DNA of 64,000 bases from Luteimonas fraxinea (GTDB lineage: Bacteria > Pseudomonadota > Gammaproteobacteria > Xanthomonadales > Xanthomonadaceae), in the NCBI RefSeq assembly GCF_021233355.1, contig NZ_CP089507.1, positions 248,001-312,000 on the forward strand, in the 5' to 3' direction. Below the pieces are notes generated by a model. It saw nothing but the letters and a program-made list of their open reading frames with translations. It did no database searches and was not told the origin of the DNA. This document shows positions 9,362 to 17,662 of the stretch, piece after piece. Both the position numbers and the translations under genes were made by a program. Each line of letters opens with the position of its first letter. Position 1 is the stretch's first letter.

Positions 9362-9496
9362 GCGGTGCGGTGGCTCCGTGGTTCGGACGGGTACGAATTC
9401 AGATCGGATTCTCGCGTCGACTTCGGCTCGAAAGCACTCGGTCGAGACACTTCTGCTGCCATCCATGGCGCCACATGTCTGACCCCGGAACGCCCT

Positions 9497-9518
9497 GCCC
9501 GGCCATCCCTGGCCGGGC
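9497..9518. terminator. Hairpin after the ABC permease operon
   Basis: A 9-bp perfect stem (GCCCGGCCA/TGGCCGGGC) with a TCCC loop lies in the 198-bp gap between the permease gene ending at 9560 and the lipoprotein gene starting at 9361. There is no U-run on the minus strand, so it is more likely a partial terminator or processing site than a full stop. The rest of the gap shows no gene. Confidence 0.45.
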
Positions 9519-9559
9519 GTTCGGTCGAGCGCGCGGCAGTGCCGCGCAAGCGCTCGCCC

Positions 9560-10411
9560 TTACCCTTTCACGCTTCCGAGCAGCAGGCCCTGGATGTAGT
9601 AGCGCTGCAGCGCGAGGAACAGCAGCAGCACCGGAATCACGGTGACGACGGCGCCGGCCATCATCATCTCGACGTCCTGGATGTGCTCGCGCGACAACGC
9701 GGCCAGCGCCACCGGCAACGTGTAATTGGTCTGGTCGGTCAGCACGATCAGCGGCCACATGAAGTCGTTCCATGCGGCCATGAAGGTGAAGATGGTCAGC
9801 GTCACCAGCACCGGCTTGAGCATCGGCAACACGATCTGGAAGAAGATCCGCATCTCCCCGGCGCCGTCGATGCGCGCGGCCTCGAGCAGTTCGTCGGGAA
9901 TCGAGCGCGCGTACTGGCGCACCAGAAAAATCCCGAACACCGTCGCCAGGCCCGGAATGATGACCGCGCCGAAACTGTTGACCAGGCCCATGCCCTTCAT
10001 CATCAGAAACAGCGGCAGCATCGCCACCTGCGCGGGAATCACCAGCGCCGCGAGCAGGATCTGGAACAGGCGCTCGCGGCCCTTGAAGCGCAGCTTGGCG
10101 AAGGCGTAACCGGCCATGGTGTTGATCAGCAGCGCGCCGACCGTGATCGCCGCCGAGATCATCAGGCTGTTGGCGAAGTAACGCCCCATGCCGGCGCGTG
10201 CGAACAGCTCGTGGTAGTTGTCGAAGGTGATCGCCGACGGCAGCAGCGGCGGCGGAAAACCGCTCGCCTCGCCGGTCGGCATGAACGACACCGACAGCAT
10301 CCACAGCAGTGGCGCCAGCGCGACGACCGCCAGCGCGACCAGCGCGCCGTTGACCGCCCAGGCCGACCAGCGCGTCGCGCCGACTTCGTGATACGCCGCG
10401 ATCCGGCTCAT
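9560..10411 (-). CDS. Carbohydrate ABC transporter permease, MalG-like
   Basis: The 283-residue integral membrane protein has about six hydrophobic segments. Its EAARIDGAGEMRIFF loop is the EAA motif by which CUT1 permeases contact the ATPase. It begins at an ATG that overlaps the stop of the preceding permease by four bases (ATGA), so translation of the two is coupled. Together they form the inner-membrane channel of a sugar importer fed by the binding lipoprotein upstream. No ATP-binding subunit is encoded nearby, so a shared MsmX/MalK-type ATPase must be supplied from elsewhere. Confidence 0.9.
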   Translation of the reverse strand: MSRIAAYHEVGATRWSAWAVNGALVALAVVALAPLLWMLSVSFMPTGEASGFPPPLLPSAITFDNYHELFARAGMGRYFANSLMISAAITVGALLINTMAGYAFAKLRFKGRERLFQILLAALVIPAQVAMLPLFLMMKGMGLVNSFGAVIIPGLATVFGIFLVRQYARSIPDELLEAARIDGAGEMRIFFQIVLPMLKPVLVTLTIFTFMAAWNDFMWPLIVLTDQTNYTLPVALAALSREHIQDVEMMMAGAVVTVIPVLLLFLALQRYYIQGLLLGSVKG

Positions 10412-11286
10412 ACCAGCTCCCGCTTGCGCCCGAAGCGCAGCAGCAATGTGGTGACGCCGAGGATGATCAGGAACAGCAGGAACGCCACCGCCGATGCGCG
10501 GCCGAGGTTCCACCACATGAAGCCTTCCTCGTACATGAAGTACAGCACGCTGACCGTGCTCTGCAGCGGATCGCCGCGCGTCATCACGTAGGGCTCGGCG
10601 AACAGCTGGAAGTAGCCGGACACGGTGATCACCGCGACCACCAGCAGAACCGGCCCGAGCATCGGCAGCGTGACGTGCACGAACTGCTTCCATCGCGAGG
10701 CGCCGTCGATGCGCGCGGCCTCATACAGGTCTTCGGGAATCGCGGCCAGACCGGCGATGAAGATCACCATGTTGTAGCCGAAGTTCTTCCACACGGCGAA
10801 CAGGATGATCGTCGGCATCGCCCACGCGGGATCGCCCAGCCAGTCGACCGGCGCGATGCCGATATGGCCCAGCGCCCAGTTCACCAGGCCGTAGCTGGTA
10901 TGGAACAGATAGCGCCAGATCACCGCCACCGCGACCAGCGTCGTCACCACCGGCGCGAACAGCGCGGTACGGAACAGACCCTTGAAGCGTGCGACTTTCG
11001 CGTTGAGCAGCAGCGCGGCACCGAGCGAGACGCCGATCGACAGTGGCACGCCGATCACGACGAAGTACGCGGTATTGCCGAGCGACTTCCAGAATAACGG
11101 CGTCTGCAGAAGATCGAAATAATTGCCGAGCGCGACGAAGCGCAGGTTCGACATATCCGACAACGCGTACAGATCGAAGTCGGTCAGGCTCAACAGCAGC
11201 GCGGAGGCGACCGGAATGCCGAAGAAGATGCCGAGCACGATCAGCGCCGGCCCGGCGAAAATCCAGCCTGCGGTACTAGCGCGCAT
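10408..11286 (-). CDS. Sugar ABC transporter permease, MalF-like
   Basis: A 292-residue membrane protein with about six transmembrane helices and the EAA-loop motif EAARIDGASRWKQF near its C-terminal third, as in CUT1 family permeases. The start chosen is the ATG at 11286, preceded by AAGGTG; it lies inside the end of the binding-protein gene, overlapping it by 11 bases. Longer upstream reading would be arginine-rich and lacks a ribosome site. It pairs with the next gene to form the heterodimeric channel for an oligosaccharide. Confidence 0.9.
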   Translation of the reverse strand: MRASTAGWIFAGPALIVLGIFFGIPVASALLLSLTDFDLYALSDMSNLRFVALGNYFDLLQTPLFWKSLGNTAYFVVIGVPLSIGVSLGAALLLNAKVARFKGLFRTALFAPVVTTLVAVAVIWRYLFHTSYGLVNWALGHIGIAPVDWLGDPAWAMPTIILFAVWKNFGYNMVIFIAGLAAIPEDLYEAARIDGASRWKQFVHVTLPMLGPVLLVVAVITVSGYFQLFAEPYVMTRGDPLQSTVSVLYFMYEEGFMWWNLGRASAVAFLLFLIILGVTTLLLRFGRKRELV

Positions 11287-12646
11287 GGGCGGCACCTTGG
11301 TCGATGGTGGGCGACGCGCCGAGCGCACCGACAGCCTTGCCTTCTTCCGCCTCGCGCTCACGCACCCAGCGGCGCTTCTCGAGCAGCGTGTCCACGCGCG
11401 CATCGAGCGCCTGCAGCGCTTCGTCCTGCGCCATGCCGCCGCGCACCACGCGTTCGCTCATCAGACGCATTTCCTGCACGATCCGCTCCCACTCCAGCAC
11501 CTTCGGCGTCGGCTCGACGCGTTCGAGCTGATCGCGGAACGCCTGTGCGTACGGATCTTCGCGCAGCTGCGGGAATTCCCAGGTGCTGCGGCGCGGCGGC
11601 AGGTTGCCGATCATCGCGTGGAAGCGCTGCTGGATCTCCGGGCGCGACAGGAATTCCATCAACTGCCAGCTCGCTTCTTTGTTCGGCGAATCGCGGAACA
11701 TCACCAGCGACGTGCCACCGGCGATGCCTGCACCCGGACCGTCGGGACCTGGCAAGGGCGCGGTGCCCCACTGGTCCTGCAGTTCGGTCGGCAGACGGTT
11801 GCGGAATTCGCGGATGTTCCAGGGGCCGGAGACGTAGAACGAGAAGAAGCCGCGGCCGAATTCGTCCCAGACGTTGGAGATCTGAGTCTCAGACATCCGC
11901 GGCGCCCAGCCCTTCTCGAACATGTTGGTGTAGAAACCCAGCGCGCGGGTGAACCCGGGGCTGGTGAAATTGCCGCGGCTGTCGTCGTCGCGCAGCAGCG
12001 GATCGCTCTGCTGCAGGCCGAACGACAGCAGCTGCTCGAACTCGTTGAGCGGCAGCATCACTGCGTAACGATCCGGGCCGACATGCGCCTTGACTGCCGC
12101 CATCGCGGTTTCCCACTCCTGCCACGTGCGCGGCAGGGTGTCGACGCCGGCTGCAGCGAGGATGTCCTTGCGATAGAAGATCAGGCGCGTGTCGACGTAC
12201 CACGGCACGCCGAGCAGCGTCTCGTCGACGACGTTGGTGCGCCAGATGCCGGGAAAGTAGTCGGATTCTTCGATGACATCGGACGCATCGACACGCGACT
12301 GCAACGGTTCCAGCGCACCGAGTACCGCGAACTCCGGCACCCAGGTGTTGCCGAGCTGACAGATGTCGGGCAAGGCGTCGGCAGCGAATGCGGTCAACAG
12401 TTTTTCGTGTGCGGAGGTCCACGGAATCTGCTGGATCTCGACCCGGATGTCCGGATGTTCGCGTTCGAAATCACGCACCAGTTCCGACACGACCTCGGCC
12501 TCGCGGCCCATCGCCCAGAAACGGACGACGGTCTGCTCGTCGCGCCGCGCGCAGGCTGCGAGCAGCACGAGCGCGAGCAACAAACAGACGAGACGCGCCG
12601 CCGCGGAGATGCGGCGTGCGCCGGGATCGCGTCGGAATGCGCGCAA
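11276..12646 (-). CDS. Sugar ABC transporter substrate-binding lipoprotein (TTG start)
   Basis: This is a 456-residue family 1 extracellular solute-binding protein of the CUT1 class. No ATG lies at a sensible place. A TTG at 12646 has GGAG seven bases upstream, overlapping the stop of the GH144 gene, and gives a proper lipoprotein signal with lipobox LLAAC (Cys32). The mature part has the MalE-like opening (FWAMGREAEVV) and the conserved GIAGGTSLVMF segment. It captures an oligosaccharide in the periplasm and hands it to the two permeases. Position directly behind GH144 suggests the ligand is a product of that enzyme, possibly a beta-1,2-glucooligosaccharide. Confidence 0.88.
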   Translation of the reverse strand: MRAFRRDPGARRISAAARLVCLLLALVLLAACARRDEQTVVRFWAMGREAEVVSELVRDFEREHPDIRVEIQQIPWTSAHEKLLTAFAADALPDICQLGNTWVPEFAVLGALEPLQSRVDASDVIEESDYFPGIWRTNVVDETLLGVPWYVDTRLIFYRKDILAAAGVDTLPRTWQEWETAMAAVKAHVGPDRYAVMLPLNEFEQLLSFGLQQSDPLLRDDDSRGNFTSPGFTRALGFYTNMFEKGWAPRMSETQISNVWDEFGRGFFSFYVSGPWNIREFRNRLPTELQDQWGTAPLPGPDGPGAGIAGGTSLVMFRDSPNKEASWQLMEFLSRPEIQQRFHAMIGNLPPRRSTWEFPQLREDPYAQAFRDQLERVEPTPKVLEWERIVQEMRLMSERVVRGGMAQDEALQALDARVDTLLEKRRWVREREAEEGKAVGALGASPTIDQGAAHAR

Positions 12647-12650
12647 AGTC

Positions 12651-14315
12651 TTACTCCGCCGGAACCGGATCGGACGCGCGCGACGGCGCCGGTGCCGGCG
12701 TGCGGCCATCGCGGTTGGACGTCTGGTTTGCAGCGCGCGACTCGGCAATGCCCATCGAACGCGCCATCGCCGCGTCGGCATCCGGCGGACCGGAATCCTT
12801 GGGCTCGTCTTCGCCGGCCAGCCAGCCGCCGGTGAAGCCCGCGCGTTCCAGACCGGCACGGATGTAGGGGTTCTTCTTCATCACGTTCCAGACGAAGTCG
12901 TTCCGGTAGTTCGCGATCATCGCCAGGATCGGGCCCTGGTCGATCGCGATGTAATCGCTCGCCACCCAGCCCTTGCCCGGCACGATGCGACCGGTCTTCA
13001 GCGGCACGCCTTCGTAGGTGAAGCTCGGATTGAACGAATCGAGGAAGCCGTAGCTCGAGTACAGATAGTCGCCGTAACGACGGTGCATCTCCTCGGTCGC
13101 CGGAATCACGATCTCGGGCGCGAACGCGATCGAAGCGACCGCCGCCGTCGGCGCGATCGTGCCGTCGTCGAACGCGACGTCCAGACCTGCGCCACGTGCG
13201 CTGTAGTGACGGAACTCGCGCTGCTCGCCGTTGAAATCCTGGTCGGTACGCTGCGGACCGTCACTGGCGGTCAGACCCCAGACGTTCTCGCCGTAGTCCT
13301 TCCAGCCCATCGGATTGTCGATCGCGTACTGGCGCTGCGCATACGTCGCACGGCGGCTGTTCTCGAAGTAATCGATACCGCGGCGCTGCATGTAGTCGTC
13401 ACGGATGCCGCGGAAATCGACCCACACGTGCGTGTACTGGTGGCCGAAGTGCGGCGCGAAGCTCAGGTATTCCTGGCCGCGGAATACGCCCCACAGCTTG
13501 TCGTAGGTACGCGTCCAGACTTCCCAGGCTTCGGGGCCGACCGGATGCGTCGGCGAACCGAGCGCGAGGATATAGACCAGCATCGCCTCGTCGTAACCGG
13601 TCCAATCGTGCTCGATGAAGCCGCTCTCGGGATACCAGCCCATCGAGATCAGCGGCTTGCGCTGCTGCAGGAACGGCCAGCGCACATTGCGATAGAGCTG
13701 GTCGGCGAGCTTGCGGATGTCCGCCTCGCGCGGATCGTCGCGGTCGTAGTACGACTGCGCGAACAGGATGCCCATCATCAGCAGGCCGGTGTCGACGCTC
13801 GACAGTTCGACCCACGGCTCGAAGCGGTGGCCGTCCTGCATGTCGATGAAGTGATAGAAGAAACCCTGATGGCCGGCGGTGCCGGTGGCCTGCGGGCCCA
13901 TCTTCACGCTGCTGAGGAACTTCAGCGTCGTCAGCGTCCGATCCACGGCCTGCGTGCGGCTCACCCAACCACGCTCGATGCCGATCGGATACGCGGTCAA
14001 TGCGTAACCCACCGCGGCGACGCTCGAGAACGGACGCGACGGGAAGCGGTCCGGCGTCAGGCCGTTCACTTCGTTGGTCGTGTCCCAGAAATACTGGAAC
14101 GTGCGGCGCTCGATGTCTGAGAACAGCGGCGGCAGTTCGGGCGGTCCCTTCACTTCTTCCACGGGCGCAGCCACCTCCGGCACCTGCTCGATGGGCCCCG
14201 GTTTCGGTGGCGGCACATCGGGTTCGGCAGGTGCTTGCTTGCCGCAGCCGGCCAGGAACAACGCGGCAAGCGCGACGAGAATCAGGAGTTGGAACGCACG
14301 GAGACGGGATTGCAT
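12651..14315 (-). CDS. GH144-type glucoamylase-like lipoprotein (putative endo-beta-1,2-glucanase)
   Basis: The 554-residue protein opens with a lipoprotein signal (LFLAGC, Cys24), then a proline-rich linker to ~residue 60. A single domain of the 'glucoamylase-like' family (PF10091 type) follows, recognisable by RTFQYFWDTTNEVNGL, the AAVGYALTAYPIGIERGW segment and YIAIDQGPI near the end. Characterised relatives with this domain form GH144 and hydrolyse linear beta-1,2-glucan. Periplasmic or surface action is expected. The gene heads the operon GH144, binding protein, two permeases. A LacI operator overlaps its probable transcription start. I infer the substrate from family membership only; a related specificity in the same fold cannot be excluded. 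Confidence 0.82.
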   Translation of the reverse strand: MQSRLRAFQLLILVALAALFLAGCGKQAPAEPDVPPPKPGPIEQVPEVAAPVEEVKGPPELPPLFSDIERRTFQYFWDTTNEVNGLTPDRFPSRPFSSVAAVGYALTAYPIGIERGWVSRTQAVDRTLTTLKFLSSVKMGPQATGTAGHQGFFYHFIDMQDGHRFEPWVELSSVDTGLLMMGILFAQSYYDRDDPREADIRKLADQLYRNVRWPFLQQRKPLISMGWYPESGFIEHDWTGYDEAMLVYILALGSPTHPVGPEAWEVWTRTYDKLWGVFRGQEYLSFAPHFGHQYTHVWVDFRGIRDDYMQRRGIDYFENSRRATYAQRQYAIDNPMGWKDYGENVWGLTASDGPQRTDQDFNGEQREFRHYSARGAGLDVAFDDGTIAPTAAVASIAFAPEIVIPATEEMHRRYGDYLYSSYGFLDSFNPSFTYEGVPLKTGRIVPGKGWVASDYIAIDQGPILAMIANYRNDFVWNVMKKNPYIRAGLERAGFTGGWLAGEDEPKDSGPPDADAAMARSMGIAESRAANQTSNRDGRTPAPAPSRASDPVPAE

Positions 14316-14334
14316 CGTGAAGGAAACCTCGCGC

Positions 14335-14348
14335 TGAAATCGTTTACA
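14335..14348. promoter_or_regulatory. LacI-family operator of the GH144-ABC operon
   Basis: TGAAATCGTTTACA matches TGnAAnCGnTTnCA at all ten fixed positions. It lies 19 bp upstream of the GH144 ATG and begins six bases after a TATACT -10 box on the minus strand. It would therefore cover the transcription start, which is the classic position for LacI-type repression. Confidence 0.75.
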
Positions 14349-14354
14349 GGGGCC

Positions 14355-14360
14355 AGTATA
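14355..14360 (-). promoter_or_regulatory. Putative -10 box (TATACT) for the GH144 operon
   Basis: On the minus strand TATACT differs from the consensus TATAAT at one position and stands seven to eight bases before the likely start of transcription. No good -35 hexamer is visible at 16-18 bp, where the arm of the TonB-receptor terminator lies. The promoter is compact and may depend on an activator or be weak. Confidence 0.5.
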
Positions 14361-14363
14361 AAA

Positions 14364-14391
14364 CTGCCGGTCGCCCGAAGGGGACCGGCAG
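14364..14391 (-). terminator. Rho-independent terminator of the TonB-dependent receptor gene
   Basis: The stem CTGCCGGTC/GACCGGCAG closes a C-rich/G-rich inner helix with a small loop and is followed on the minus strand by TTTTATA. It begins only eight bases after the receptor stop codon. The T-run merges with the -10 box of the next operon. Confidence 0.75.
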
Positions 14392-14399
14392 CGGGTTTT

Positions 14400-17300
14400 T
14401 TACCAGTTGATACCGAAGGTCAGCTTGAACGTGCGCGGCGGGAACGCCGTCGCGAAGCTGTCCGGATTGCGACGACCGAAGTCTTCGTTCGGCCTAGCGA
14501 CGCTGCCCGGCACGCTCGGATCGCGACCATCACCGCGGAAATCGATGTAATCGGTCCAGTTGTACCAGTTGAAGACATTGAGCACGTCCGCGCGAACGCG
14601 CAGCTTGATGTCGGTGCCGGTGTCCCATTCTTTCTGCAGCGCGACGTCGAACTGCTTGAAGCCGACGCTCGTCTCCGGGTAATACGAGTCGAAGAAGCAG
14701 TTGAACGTATCGATGGCGATACAGTTCTGCGATTCACGCGCTGCCGGCGACGAAATCTCGAACTTGCCCGATAGGGTCATGCCCCAACCGATGTCGTAGA
14801 TGCCGGTCGTGACGAGGCGGTGGCGCGGAATGCCGATGGCGCGCGTGAACGCGACATCGTCCAGATCGCGGTAATCGAACGAGAACGTGTCGCTGTTGTT
14901 GCGGTTCTCCACCGCATCGCTATAGGTGTAGGCGATGGTCGTGCCCCAGCCCGAGTCGTTGGTGAACGGCTTGTCGAGCGACAGCAGCACCGAGTTCAGA
15001 CGGGTTTCCACGGCGTTGCGGCCAATGAACATGCGACCGAAGCCCGGCAGGTTCGCCGGCGGGATGCCACCGAAGGTGCGGCCGGGCTCGTAGAACGAGC
15101 CGTCGTCACGCCGGTTGCCTGCTGTGAACAGGATGCCGTCATGGCTCAGCACGTGCAGCAGCGTCGCCGAGGAGTTCCACGACTGGCCGCCCATCTCGAA
15201 CACGTTGCGCACGCCGAGACTGAACTGGTCGGAGTACGGCGTCTTCAGATCGTTGTCGATCAGGAACACTTCGCTGCCGACGTTCGGCGCGGCCGCGGCC
15301 AGCTGGTCCAGCGTCGCCTGGTCGAAATAGCTTGGGTCCCAAGGCAGGCAGCTCTGCGGTGACGATGTGCCGCATTCGTGACCGGGCTGGTCGAACTGGT
15401 AGGTGTAGCGCTGGAACGCCAGGCCGTACTGCTCGCGCGCCAGATAATCGAACTGGTTGCGGTTGTACGAACGCCCTGCGCCGCCGAACAGCACGAAGGA
15501 CTCGTCGCCGCTGAAGTCGTAGGAGAAGCCGACGCGCGGCTGGAAATTGCCCTTTGTCGCGCTGCGCTCGTTGCCGGTGCTGACGAACTGGCGGTAGTCG
15601 TAATCCACGCCGGGCGCATTGAGGCCGGGCGACGCGGCCAGCGCGTCGAGTACGGCCTGCGGCGTCACGTGATCCTCGTAGCTGGGCGTCGTTTCGTAAT
15701 CCCAACGCACACCCAGGTTCACGGTCAGCCGATCAGTGGCTTCCCAGTCGTCCTGGATATAAAAGCCCAGCTGCTTGTTCTCAGACAGTACCGCCTGCGC
15801 GGAGCCCAGACCGGAGGCAGTGAACTGCACCTCGTACGGGACATCGGTGTTCCGGGTCAGATCGAACGCGTACTGCGCATTGGGCGGGCTGCGCTGCAGC
15901 GCGCTGATATCGACCTGCTTGTACTTGACGCCGGCCTTGATGGTGTGGCCTTCGAAACCGAACCAGGTGAAATCGTTCTGGAAGCCCAGACCCTTCTGGC
16001 CCTTCTCCTGCTGGTCGGGACCACCGCCGATATTGAGGATGGCGCTCATGTTCGGATTGTTGACGTTCTCCTGCCCTTCGGCCGGAATCAACAGACGACG
16101 GCCCGGCGCGATCGTCAGCGGCTGCGGCCCGAAGGTCGCGTCCTCATATGTGATGTGCGCATCGTTGAGCCAGTTCTCCGCGCTGTACTGGTAACGCAGA
16201 TCGAGACGGGTTTCCTCACCCGCGCGCGAGGTGCCGTACTGGAAGGTGTTGATGCCGTCGACGCCGACGATATCGTCCTCTTCGCGGTACTTCGCGGTGA
16301 ACTCGAAGAGGTGCGCGTCACCAGGCGTCCAGCTCAACTTGCCGAAAAACAGGTCTTCCTTGAAAGGCGAACCCGTGGTGGCGAGCGCTTCCTCGCGGTA
16401 CGGCGACGGCAGCGAGTCGATCGAGAGGTTGCGACCGGGCGTGATCGACGCGACGCGATCGATCTCCTTCGCCTCGTAGGTCACGAAGTAGTGCAGGCGG
16501 TCCATCAGGATCGGGCCGCCGATGGCAACGCCGTAATGCTCGGTGCCCGAACGGACCTTGTCGCGGCCACGGAAATTCTCGTCCGCCGTCTTGGCGCGGA
16601 AATCCTGCGCCGTGTTGTCCCAGAAGAACTGGCCTTCGAATTCGTTGGTACCCGACTTGGTCACCGCGCTGATGCCGGCGCTCGACAGCTGGTCGTATTC
16701 CGCCTTGTAGTTCGAGCTGACGACCTTGTATTCGGCGATGCCGAGCTGCGGGAACGGGTTGCCGGGCGTGGAATCCTGGCCCGAGATGCCGCCCTTGAGC
16801 ACGTAGTCCTTCTGGCCGACGCCGTCGATGAAGACGTTGACCGCGTTCGACACCTGCGCGCCGCTGCGGATCGACGCGCCGGTCGGCGAGTTGGTCACTG
16901 TCACGCCGGGCACGATGTCGGCGAAGGACAGAAAGTTGCGCGAATTCTGCGGCAGCGAATCGATCTGCTTCTGCGACACGTAGGTCGCGACTTCCGACGT
17001 CTTGGTCTCCACCACGGCCGCCGCCGTGACCGACACCGTGTCGAGATCCTGCGTCTCACCGGTCGTCGCGGTTTCGGCGACGCCGCCGACGCCGAGGTTC
17101 AACGTCGCGGTCTGGCCTACGGCCACCGTGACGTTCTGCGAGGTGCTCTGCCCGTTCGCTTCGACCTGCAGGCGATAGGTGCCCGGCGGCAGACCAACGA
17201 CGTTGTAGTTGCCGTTGCCGCTCACCTGCACGCTGCGCGTGAGGCCCGTCGCGGTGTTGACCGCGGTGACGCGTGCATCGGTGGCGGGCGTGGAGTCGAC

Positions 17301-17435
17301 CATCACCTGGCCGCGGATCGTCGCTGCAGTGGACTGGGCCAGCAGCGCAGGCGCCGCCATCGCCAGGCAACCGCCCAGCGCGATACTCAGAAGTGAGCGC
17401 GAGAAGGCGCGCGGCCAGGTGTCACTGTGTGTCAT
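14400..17435 (-). CDS. TonB-dependent receptor with N-terminal carboxypeptidase-regulatory-like domain
   Basis: A 1,011-residue outer-membrane protein. It has a signal peptide (cleaved near ALLAQS), then a CarboxypepD_reg/Oar-type beta-sandwich at ~30-110. A TonB-box-like stretch (LDTVSVTA) and a plug domain come next, followed by a long beta-barrel ending in TFKLTFGINW with the terminal aromatic residue. Receptors of this type carry oligosaccharides across the outer membrane using TonB energy. Lying between lacI and the GH144 operon, it is the probable outer-membrane importer of the glucan or its fragments. The ATG at 17435 gives the signal peptide; reading further upstream does not. No perfect LacI operator is visible before it. 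Confidence 0.9.
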   Translation of the reverse strand: MTHSDTWPRAFSRSLLSIALGGCLAMAAPALLAQSTAATIRGQVMVDSTPATDARVTAVNTATGLTRSVQVSGNGNYNVVGLPPGTYRLQVEANGQSTSQNVTVAVGQTATLNLGVGGVAETATTGETQDLDTVSVTAAAVVETKTSEVATYVSQKQIDSLPQNSRNFLSFADIVPGVTVTNSPTGASIRSGAQVSNAVNVFIDGVGQKDYVLKGGISGQDSTPGNPFPQLGIAEYKVVSSNYKAEYDQLSSAGISAVTKSGTNEFEGQFFWDNTAQDFRAKTADENFRGRDKVRSGTEHYGVAIGGPILMDRLHYFVTYEAKEIDRVASITPGRNLSIDSLPSPYREEALATTGSPFKEDLFFGKLSWTPGDAHLFEFTAKYREEDDIVGVDGINTFQYGTSRAGEETRLDLRYQYSAENWLNDAHITYEDATFGPQPLTIAPGRRLLIPAEGQENVNNPNMSAILNIGGGPDQQEKGQKGLGFQNDFTWFGFEGHTIKAGVKYKQVDISALQRSPPNAQYAFDLTRNTDVPYEVQFTASGLGSAQAVLSENKQLGFYIQDDWEATDRLTVNLGVRWDYETTPSYEDHVTPQAVLDALAASPGLNAPGVDYDYRQFVSTGNERSATKGNFQPRVGFSYDFSGDESFVLFGGAGRSYNRNQFDYLAREQYGLAFQRYTYQFDQPGHECGTSSPQSCLPWDPSYFDQATLDQLAAAAPNVGSEVFLIDNDLKTPYSDQFSLGVRNVFEMGGQSWNSSATLLHVLSHDGILFTAGNRRDDGSFYEPGRTFGGIPPANLPGFGRMFIGRNAVETRLNSVLLSLDKPFTNDSGWGTTIAYTYSDAVENRNNSDTFSFDYRDLDDVAFTRAIGIPRHRLVTTGIYDIGWGMTLSGKFEISSPAARESQNCIAIDTFNCFFDSYYPETSVGFKQFDVALQKEWDTGTDIKLRVRADVLNVFNWYNWTDYIDFRGDGRDPSVPGSVARPNEDFGRRNPDSFATAFPPRTFKLTFGINW

Positions 17436-17646
17436 GTCGTCGGTCTCTATCTTCAGGGGATGTTTGTACGGACGGCATTCCCGCCGCCCTGTGTGCCGCG
17501 AAGCGGCGGTGTCACCTCGAACGTCCGTCGGAAAGACCCACGACACATTCGCCAACATGCGACGTCACGCGTGTGCCCCTGCACACACGGTGATGCGTCG
17601 GTATCGGACTTGATGTCATGCAACCCCTCCCAAGGCGCCGACGTCG

Positions 17647-17662
17647 ACCGGTCATGACCGGT
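17647..17662. promoter_or_regulatory. 16-bp perfect palindrome at the end of lacI
   Basis: ACCGGTCATGACCGGT is a perfect palindrome that includes the lacI stop codon (TGA 17652-17654, minus strand). It lies at the start of the 216-bp gap before the TonB-receptor gene. It could be a regulator binding site or a hairpin limiting read-through from lacI. It does not match the LacI-type operator found elsewhere in the locus. The rest of the gap (17436-17646) shows no gene. Confidence 0.4.

Noticed and set aside
12647..12859. Extension of the sugar-binding protein to an ATG at 12859
   Set aside because: The extra 71 residues are Arg-rich and antisense-like, overlapping the end of GH144; TTG 12646 has a ribosome site and yields a clean lipoprotein signal.
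15378..17396. A 672-codon plus-strand frame opposite the TonB-dependent receptor
   Set aside because: Antisense to a receptor with a recognisable signal peptide, plug and barrel end; composition is Arg/Val/Asp-rich without domains.
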